In this document: piece after piece, positions 33,706-38,794 of the stretch
How positions within the stretch are numbered: position 1 is the stretch's first letter
Layout: the number at the start of each line of letters is the position of its first letter
Source: Clostridia bacterium
GTDB lineage: Bacteria; Bacillota; Clostridia; Oscillospirales; CAG-272
Direction of reading: 5' to 3'
Assembly (NCBI GenBank): GCA_017648085.1
Contig: JAGCJI010000015.1
Coordinates: forward strand, 1-38,794
DNA length: 38,794 nt
Program-made: the position numbers and the translations under genes
Notes under the pieces: generated by a model
Told to the model about the DNA's origin: nothing
Seen by the model: the letters and a program-made list of their open reading frames with translations, nothing else
Database searches by the model: none

Positions 33706-34859
33706 ATCGCGGGGCTTGCAAAGTTCGCGTCAAACATCATAAGATACGGCACGGGTACTCTTGCAACGTCAAAGCTTATTCCCATAAAGCCAAGCTCGCT
33801 TATCAGCTCGAGCTTGGCTTTTATATTTTCGAGCGATTCAAACGCTACGCGAACCGACTCGCGCTTGCCGCCAAGGTACTTGTTGTAATCAAAATGGCAA
33901 ATCTTTTTTTCACCGTCGTAAAGTATCTCCTTTCCGGCGCTTATCGCCGTGTCCACGGCGTCGGAGATGAGCATTTCCTCACCGCCCGAATAAGCATAAG
34001 GCGCAAGCTCCATATAGCAGCGCGCGGCGGGTATCATGTCACTTATTCGGCGCATAGCAGCCGCTTCACCTGCCTCAAAGTCGGGAATGCACTCCATATG
34101 GCACTTTTCGTAGTTGACCACGTATCCGTCAGACGTACCGTGCGGTATCGTGTCGGAGTTCGCATCTATCTCGCAAAAGACGGTAAGCTCTCTTTTATGC
34201 ATCCTATCCGCAAGCCTATCCATAAATTCTGCGTGTGCCTTCGGTGATTCTCGCATAGCTCTGTATGCGGCAATGCTAACACCGCCAAAACCCTCTTCCG
34301 TGACTGCATTTTCTATCGCTCGGATATACTCCTCGGGGAAGTCAACGCCCTCGTCGTAAATGCGCAAAAGTGGGATCTTGGTGCTTTCTCTTGCCGCCCG
34401 AAGCGGCTCGCTCACATCGAAAAGCAGTTTGATTCCGTTATCTGCGCGCTTGCCCGCAGCAACAGTCAGATAGGTGAGATATGGCAACGCCATAGAGAGT
34501 CTCTCGCGCGGAGTGCCGCCGTAATAGTATCCGTTTGCATAGGCAGTGCCTAGTGTCGGGGAATTTTGCCTTATCGTGAGGATTTGCCCGGGATATATGT
34601 TGTTTTCGCCCGCAAGATACGGGTTTTTCCTGTATAGCTCGCCGGGCTTCATATCAAACCGAGTCAGAATTCTGTCTACGGTGTCCGAGCCGCGCACGTT
34701 ATAGGTGCGGGTTGGGGTAAGTATCAGTAGCTTTTGTCCTATTGCAAGTCTGTCGGGATTTTTCAGGTCGTTGTTTTCAATTATTTTCATCGGGGAAACC
34801 GAATACGCCCGCGCGATCTTAAAAATCGTGTCGTGGGGCTTTACCGTATGAATCTGCAT
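33702..34859 (-). CDS. LysM-domain protein with a GH18-like domain lacking the catalytic motif
   Basis: 385 residues from ATG 34859, with AAAGGA 8 bases upstream; an ATG at 34877 would contain that site. No signal peptide, as in several spore-coat or cortex proteins. Two LysM repeats: IHTVKPHDTIFKIARAYSVS to KLLILTP (~2-48) and TYNVRGSDTVDRILTRFDMK to ILTIRQ (~50-96). The rest (~115-385) follows the order of YaaH/SleL-type GH18 enzymes: the strand that should carry DxxDxDxE reads GFGGVSIAAYRAM, followed by DGYVVNYEKCH and a final LGFMGISFDVARVPVPYLM. The catalytic acid residues are absent, so it may bind rather than cut glycan, or use other residues. Confidence 0.8.
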   Translation of the reverse strand: MQIHTVKPHDTIFKIARAYSVSPMKIIENNDLKNPDRLAIGQKLLILTPTRTYNVRGSDTVDRILTRFDMKPGELYRKNPYLAGENNIYPGQILTIRQNSPTLGTAYANGYYYGGTPRERLSMALPYLTYLTVAAGKRADNGIKLLFDVSEPLRAARESTKIPLLRIYDEGVDFPEEYIRAIENAVTEEGFGGVSIAAYRAMRESPKAHAEFMDRLADRMHKRELTVFCEIDANSDTIPHGTSDGYVVNYEKCHMECIPDFEAGEAAAMRRISDMIPAARCYMELAPYAYSGGEEMLISDAVDTAISAGKEILYDGEKKICHFDYNKYLGGKRESVRVAFESLENIKAKLELISELGFMGISFDVARVPVPYLMMFDANFASPAI

Positions 34860-34889
34860 ATCTTTTTCCTTTCGCATTAATATTACTAC

Positions 34890-34919
34890 ATTTTATTCTA
34901 TCGGTGTATTATTTGTCAC
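34890..34919 (-). promoter_or_regulatory. Likely promoter of the LysM gene
   Basis: Reading the - strand: GTGACA (34919-34914), 18 bases, TAAAAT (34895-34890), about 30 bases before the ATG. It overlaps the possible eno -35 on the other strand. Confidence 0.55.
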
Positions 34920-34941
34920 GCTTTGATAAATAATCTAGACA
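34913..34941 (+). promoter_or_regulatory. Possible eno promoter
   Basis: TTGTCA (34913-34918), 17 bases, TAGACA (34936-34941). A closer TTGATA/TATATT pair (34923-34951) would start the RNA inside the ribosome binding site, so this one is preferred, though its -10 is weak. Confidence 0.35.
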
Positions 34942-34966
34942 GTATTATATTGAAAGGACGGTAGAT

Positions 34967-36217
34967 ATGAGTCAGATAGTAAAAGTAAGCGCACGTGAGG
35001 TTTTGGATTCCCGAGCAAATCCAACGGTTGAGGCAGAGGTTGAGTTAAGCGACGGTAGCCGTGCCTCTGCCACAGTACCGTCGGGCGCATCGGTTGGAGT
35101 TCACGAGGCGTGCGAGAGACGTGACGGTGATAAAAGCAGGTATCACGGTCGCGGTACACTCGGTGCTGTGATGGCGGTCAACGAAATTATCTGTCCCGCC
35201 ATCGTGGGTATGGACGCGCTTGATATAGACGAGGCGGACGAGGTTATGATAGCACTTGACGGCACTCACAATAAATCCCGTCTCGGTGCAAACGCAATAC
35301 TCGCAGTATCTGAGGCACTTTTAAAGGCGGGAGCGGTGTCACTGGGTATTCCTCTTTATAAGTATGTTGGAGGTGCACTCGTTCACCGTATGCCAAAGCC
35401 TATGATGAATATTCTCAACGGCGGCAAGCATGCGGAAAACAACCTTGAAATTCAGGAGTTTATGATAATCCCCACCGGTAGCGAAAGCTTTACCGAGGGT
35501 GTTCGAGCCTGCGCTGAGGTTTATCACACGCTAAAGAAAATTCTATCCGATGCGCATCTTTCGACGTCGGTCGGTGATGAGGGCGGCTTCGCGCCGTCGC
35601 TTGCCTCTGACGAGGAGGCGATTAAGCTCATTTTAGAATCTATCAATAAGTGCGGCTATGAGCCGGGTGTGGATTTTATGCTCGGGCTTGACGCTGCCGC
35701 ATCCGAATGGAGCAAGGGCGGGGAATACTTTTTGCCTAAAAGTGAAAGAAGCATATCAGTAGATGGTCTTGTAGGGTATTTTTCTTCCCTCGCGGAGAAA
35801 TATCCCATCCTGTCCATTGAGGATCCCGTCGGGGAGGAGGATACTGTCGGTTGGCAAAGGATAAGTGCTGCCCTCGGAAAAAAATGCATTCTTGTGGGTG
35901 ACGACCTTTTTGTAACCGACCCTCGAAGGATAGAGGAGGGAATAGAGTCGGGCATAGCAAACGCCGTCCTTATAAAGCCGAATCAGATAGGCGCGGTAAC
36001 TCTCGCGGCTGATGCCGTAAGGTGCGCCACTCGCGGCGGCTATAAAACAGTTATGTCCCACCGTAGTGGCGATACCGAGGACTCTTTTATAGCCGATTTC
36101 GCTGTCGGACTCGGTGTCGATTTCATAAAAAGCGGTGCACCCTGCCGAGCCGAGCGCACCGCGAAATATAACAGACTTATGAAGATAGAAAGCGAATTGT
36201 TTTCTCCAATATACTGA
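34967..36217 (+). CDS. eno: Enolase
   Basis: Interconverts 2-phosphoglycerate and phosphoenolpyruvate in glycolysis. 416 residues, slightly short of the usual ~430. Motifs: REVLDSRANPTVEAEV, loop SGASVGVHEA (usually SGASTG), MMNILNGGKHAENNLEIQEF, SVGDEGGFAPS with the catalytic Glu, metal ligands in LGLDAAASEW, SIEDPVGEEDTVGWQ and LVGDDLFVTD, the catalytic Lys in VLIKPNQIGAVT, and SHRSGDTEDSFIADFAVG. All catalytic and metal residues are kept, so it should be active; several near-site residues (SVG, ACERRD, KPNQIGAVT) differ from the common form. AAAGGACGG precedes the ATG. Divergent from the LysM gene. Confidence 0.95.
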   Translation: MSQIVKVSAREVLDSRANPTVEAEVELSDGSRASATVPSGASVGVHEACERRDGDKSRYHGRGTLGAVMAVNEIICPAIVGMDALDIDEADEVMIALDGTHNKSRLGANAILAVSEALLKAGAVSLGIPLYKYVGGALVHRMPKPMMNILNGGKHAENNLEIQEFMIIPTGSESFTEGVRACAEVYHTLKKILSDAHLSTSVGDEGGFAPSLASDEEAIKLILESINKCGYEPGVDFMLGLDAAASEWSKGGEYFLPKSERSISVDGLVGYFSSLAEKYPILSIEDPVGEEDTVGWQRISAALGKKCILVGDDLFVTDPRRIEEGIESGIANAVLIKPNQIGAVTLAADAVRCATRGGYKTVMSHRSGDTEDSFIADFAVGLGVDFIKSGAPCRAERTAKYNRLMKIESELFSPIY

Positions 36218-36232
36218 TATTTTCATTAATAC

Positions 36233-36261
36233 TTGCAATCCTCCGTATTTTATGTTATACT
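36233..36261 (+). promoter_or_regulatory. Promoter of the pqqD-like / S26-type peptidase pair
   Basis: TTGCAA (36233-36238), 17 bases, TATACT (36256-36261); expected start near 36268, followed by AGGGGT and the ATG at 36296. Confidence 0.8.
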
Positions 36262-36295
36262 GTCTTTGATAAAGTATTTATTAGGGGTAACAGAT

Positions 36296-36568
36296 ATGAA
36301 GATTAAGGACGGATTCGTGCTTGAGGAGGTTGGCGGAGCTTATCTTGCCGTTGCAGTAGGCAATCGCGCAGACTCCTTTAACGGTATGGTAAGACTTAAC
36401 GGCACCGGTGCTTTTTTCTGGAATCTTATGAGGGATAACGACCTTACTGTCGAAGAGATAGTCGACGAGGTTTTAAAGGTCTACGAGGGCGCAAGTCGCG
36501 AGCAGGTTACCGCGGACGTCACCGCCTTTGCAAATAAACTTCGTGACGCAGGAATACTTGAGGGATGA
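36296..36568 (+). CDS. PqqD-family peptide-binding protein
   Basis: 90 residues from ATG 36296, with AGGGGTAACAGAT upstream; the longer frame to 36233 runs through the promoter. Reads KIKDGFVLEEVGGAYLAVAV, then FNGMVRLNGTGAFFWNLMRD (the NxTGAxxW core of PqqD) and DLTVEEIVDEVLKVYEGASR, with a winged-helix end. PqqD proteins and the related RRE domains hold a ribosomal peptide while a modifying enzyme works on it. The stop overlaps the peptidase start (ATGA). No radical-SAM or other modifying enzyme and no obvious precursor gene is in view. Confidence 0.85.
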   Translation: MKIKDGFVLEEVGGAYLAVAVGNRADSFNGMVRLNGTGAFFWNLMRDNDLTVEEIVDEVLKVYEGASREQVTADVTAFANKLRDAGILEG

Positions 36569-37029
36569 TAATCAATAATACACCCCCCTATCGCATAGAA
36601 GCGGAGATAGAAAAGTACGGAAGCTACGCCTCAAATACCGTTGGTGGAAGTATGCGTCCCCTTTTCAAAACTCACAGGGATGCCGTGGCACTTAAAAAGC
36701 CGGATTCGCCAATAAAAAAATACGACGTAGTCCTCTATGCAAACTCCGAGCACACGAAATATATCCTACACCGTGTCGTAAAGATAAAGGGTGAAACCCT
36801 CGTAATCAGAGGGGATAATACCTTCGTGCGTGAATACGTTGATGCGTCAAAAATAATCGCTGTGATGGTATCCTTTACCCGTCGTGGCAAGCGACATACG
36901 GTGAATGAGGGCGGATATAAATTCTACTCTCGTTTCTGGAATTTTATCTATCCGATTCGCTGGTGCTTACACTATGCGGCTCTGCCGTTCAAGAAAATAA
37001 TAAGAAAAATCGCGCCCGTCAAAAAATGA
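36565..37029 (+). CDS. S24/S26-type (signal-peptidase-like) serine peptidase
   Basis: 154 residues. TVGGSMRPLFKTHRDAVAL has the GxSMxP motif with the nucleophilic serine of S26 peptidases. KKYDVVLYAN and YILHRVVKIKGETLVIRGDN (box with HRV and RGDN) follow. There is no clear N-terminal membrane segment. A weakly hydrophobic C-terminus (FIYPIRWCLHYAALPFKK) might touch the membrane. The usual Lys general base near the HRV region is not obvious. Coupled to the PqqD-like gene (ATGA), so it may remove a leader peptide from a modified peptide; this is inference. The stop codon lies in the terminator hairpin. Confidence 0.8.
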   Translation: MIINNTPPYRIEAEIEKYGSYASNTVGGSMRPLFKTHRDAVALKKPDSPIKKYDVVLYANSEHTKYILHRVVKIKGETLVIRGDNTFVREYVDASKIIAVMVSFTRRGKRHTVNEGGYKFYSRFWNFIYPIRWCLHYAALPFKKIIRKIAPVKK

Positions 37030-37043
37030 CGGACGCGTTTTTT
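37011..37043 (+). terminator. Terminator of the pqqD/S26 pair
   Basis: CGCGCCCGTC (37011-37020) pairs with GACGGACGCG (37028-37037) over an A-rich loop, followed by TTTTTT. The peptidase stop codon (37027-37029) is part of the hairpin. The next 124 bases to 37167 are AT-rich, with nothing recognised. Confidence 0.9.
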
Positions 37044-37167
37044 GCTTAAACTGAGAGATATGTAATTTAAAGTGAACATCTAATTTTTTGAAATATGCTT
37101 ACCATTAGATTGTTTCGTTGATGCTTTTAGTTAATTTCGTATAATTGTCATAAATCTCAATTAGCAC

Positions 37168-38274
37168 TTAACCAGCATATAAATTCTCAAAAAATATTGG
37201 TGCGGCAAGTGTACCGTCAAAAGTTGGATTACCTTCAATAAAACCTAGCGAAAAGCTGAAATATGGTGCTTGAAGTGAAAAGGAAATATCATCCCAACCA
37301 AAAGATAATGGGAAAATTTGATGTTGATACGTACCTATAAAAGTAGCGGCGTTAATTCCGTATTGTTTAGGAATAAAATTAGCCGACAGAGTCATATAAA
37401 AATCTGAATATTTGTAGCAGTCTTTATATAAACCTTCATCTGTATGATGATTGCTAGGCAAATTAAAACTTACGCCAAGTCCTTGATCCTCTTTATAGTC
37501 GTAACTGCCCAAATTGCTACCGTCAAATTCAATTATAAATGTATCTGTTTCGTCAATAGCATTGGTCGGGGTATTTTCCGAATCGTTGTAGAGATGATAA
37601 TGTCTTTCGTCGTAATAAAACCTCGCATCAAACGCTGAATATTGCCCCCCACCGATATATTCGTTGGTTATTTGTACATTGTCTGTAAAATTTATACTCA
37701 TTATGTCAGTATATCTCATAGTGGGAGTTTTTAGCCATTCCAACGTTACCTTAACAAAAAACGTACCTAACGCTCCTTGTCCTCTATAAAATACTCCTGT
37801 TACTTCCATATGCTTATATTCGGTTGTTCTATCCGTAATTGCGGCAGGGTTGCTGTCGCCCCCTTCGCCTTCACCTTCTCCAAATTCTATGTGGGGCGGT
37901 GCTACTGCGGGCGCGATTCCGTACTCATCCTGACCGTCTTCTTGCGCTTCAATTTCTGCATATGCTTGTTCTTCCGTAATTATTTCATCGGTTGTCGTCG
38001 TAGTTCCGTCCTCGTTTTCAACGGTCACCGTTTTGATGTAGTAATCGTCTTTTTCTATTGACAAAATTTCCATTTGCGCTATTTGATTATATTCATCAAG
38101 CGAAATCGATTGAATCTCCCTCTCGGTATATCCAACACTCAACAGCTTTTGATAATTTAAAAAGGTTATCTCGATTCCGTTGGCATTAACAAAGTAAACG
38201 TCATCATCAATAGCGGTAACACTTATAGTGGCAATTGAAAGGATAATGCTAGCGATAAGTAAAAATACCAACAC
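37168..38274 (-). CDS. Secreted protein of unknown function; start probably shifted at an A7 tract
   Basis: From GTG 38274 the protein has 368 residues; the first ~21 (VLVFLLIASIILSIATISVT plus A) form a signal peptide lacking the usual basic start. A segment ITFLNYQKLLSVGYTEREIQ with a following DEYNQIA resembles a short helical motif common in Firmicutes secreted proteins. An acidic, low-complexity linker (~residues 85-145) and a C-terminal beta-rich domain with many Tyr/Phe/Asp follow. The best ribosome binding site (AAGGAG, 38300-38295) points to ATG 38285, which is out of frame by one base: ATG plus seven A's. Eight A's would give MKKNVLVFLLIAS, a perfect signal peptide. Function unknown. 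Confidence 0.65.
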   Translation of the reverse strand: MLVFLLIASIILSIATISVTAIDDDVYFVNANGIEITFLNYQKLLSVGYTEREIQSISLDEYNQIAQMEILSIEKDDYYIKTVTVENEDGTTTTTDEIITEEQAYAEIEAQEDGQDEYGIAPAVAPPHIEFGEGEGEGGDSNPAAITDRTTEYKHMEVTGVFYRGQGALGTFFVKVTLEWLKTPTMRYTDIMSINFTDNVQITNEYIGGGQYSAFDARFYYDERHYHLYNDSENTPTNAIDETDTFIIEFDGSNLGSYDYKEDQGLGVSFNLPSNHHTDEGLYKDCYKYSDFYMTLSANFIPKQYGINAATFIGTYQHQIFPLSFGWDDISFSLQAPYFSFSLGFIEGNPTFDGTLAAPIFFENLYAG

Positions 38275-38289
38275 GTTTTTTTCATTGAT

Positions 38290-38790
38290 TTAATCTCCTT
38301 TTTTTGATTTATTAAATACAATATGCTTCTGCAAAAGCATCAAAATCAAAAACAGGCTGACCATTAAATAAAAGTCGTCATAGTCTAATGACAAAAAGTC
38401 ATTATTCCGTATAATCGTGCGTATGGTAGAAATAGTTGGCTGTATAATTATTGTGATTAAAGCAAGAGAGGCGGGCATTTCAAACTTGCTTTTTGATGCT
38501 ATTTGTATAAATGAAGTTGCTATAAGCGCAACTGTTAGATACAAACTGTCGTACGGAACGTGACAAAAACGAATTAAAATCCAAGCAATCAATGCTGACG
38601 ATACTGCAAAAATTATTTTCGTTAAATTCCACTTGTCCTTTATTAACAAAAGGGCTGCCACTATAAAGATAAGCAAGTATATTGATAACTGCGCAATGTA
38701 TCCAATGATCTTCCAGATGGCAAATTCCGGATTGCTGTGGATTCCATAATATCCTTGAGTAAAATAACAGAATAAGATTATCAGCGTCAA
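38290..38790 (-). CDS. Multi-pass membrane protein of unknown function, 5' end probably outside window
   Basis: At least 166 residues, with about five hydrophobic segments (for example IIGYIAQLSIYLLIFIVAAL and ALIAWILIRF). It ends with a basic FNKSKKGD tail. The only start in view is TTG 38790 without a visible ribosome binding site, and the frame stays open to the window edge, so the gene may begin further right. Its last codons contain the AAGGAG that serves the next gene (37168-38285), suggesting translational coupling of the two. No family recognised. Confidence 0.6.
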   Translation of the reverse strand: MTLIILFCYFTQGYYGIHSNPEFAIWKIIGYIAQLSIYLLIFIVAALLLIKDKWNLTKIIFAVSSALIAWILIRFCHVPYDSLYLTVALIATSFIQIASKSKFEMPASLALITIIIQPTISTIRTIIRNNDFLSLDYDDFYLMVSLFLILMLLQKHIVFNKSKKGD

Positions 38791-38794
38791 GAGC

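Overview
The window looks like part of a chromosome from an uncultured, probably gut-associated member of the Clostridia (Firmicutes). The evidence is a Gram-positive type PolC, a pyrH-frr-uppS-cdsA-dxr-rseP-ispG-polC run, a holB-ricT-trmN-rsmI block, many sigma-A type promoters with 17-base spacers, strong GGAGG-type ribosome binding sites, and LysM, BspA-type and PqqD/S26-peptidase genes. No rRNA, tRNA, CRISPR array or transposase was seen. The taxon is inferred from gene content and order only.

Region 1 (1-5360, visibly AT-richer than the core) is a tandem array of Rhs/YD-repeat C-terminal modules: four pieces of Rhs core or linker, each fused to a different C-terminal domain and each followed by a different small gene that is the likely immunity gene. 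The domains are a His-rich C-terminus, an unrecognised domain, a ParB/sulfiredoxin-like domain, and a hydrophobic segment plus unrecognised domain. The partners are a gene broken by one in-frame TAA, an exported protein, a 134-residue soluble protein, and a membrane-anchored ankyrin protein. Two later modules are preceded by a terminator and a consensus promoter, but none has a start codon with a convincing ribosome binding site. They could be silent donor cassettes for a full-length rhs gene lying to the left, or independent expression units. This is the most notable system in the window.

Region 2 (5412-16220, + strand) is a housekeeping run: UMP kinase, ribosome recycling factor, undecaprenyl-PP synthase, CDP-DAG synthase, two MEP-pathway enzymes (Dxr, IspG), the RseP site-2 protease and the replicative polymerase PolC. 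Most junctions overlap or are very short, consistent with one operon linking nucleotide, translation, isoprenoid, lipid and replication functions.

Region 3 (16279-19304, - strand) holds a hexapeptide-repeat protein, glmM and three small conserved-looking genes of unknown function. Region 4 (19344-24828, +) is an ABC exporter followed by a 1152-residue BspA-type leucine-rich-repeat lipoprotein. Region 5 (24855-28837, -) is holB-ricT, a 2x[4Fe-4S] ferredoxin, and trmN-rsmI. Region 6 (28886-33705, +) is a small P-loop kinase, an FAD oxidoreductase, metG and tatD. A LysM/GH18-like gene on the - strand (33702-34859) meets tatD tail to tail, with overlapping stop codons. Then come eno, a pqqD-like gene and an S26-type peptidase gene (34913-37043, +). 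The right end (37168-38794, -) carries a secreted protein of unknown function, whose start looks shifted at an A7 tract, and a multi-pass membrane protein running off the window.
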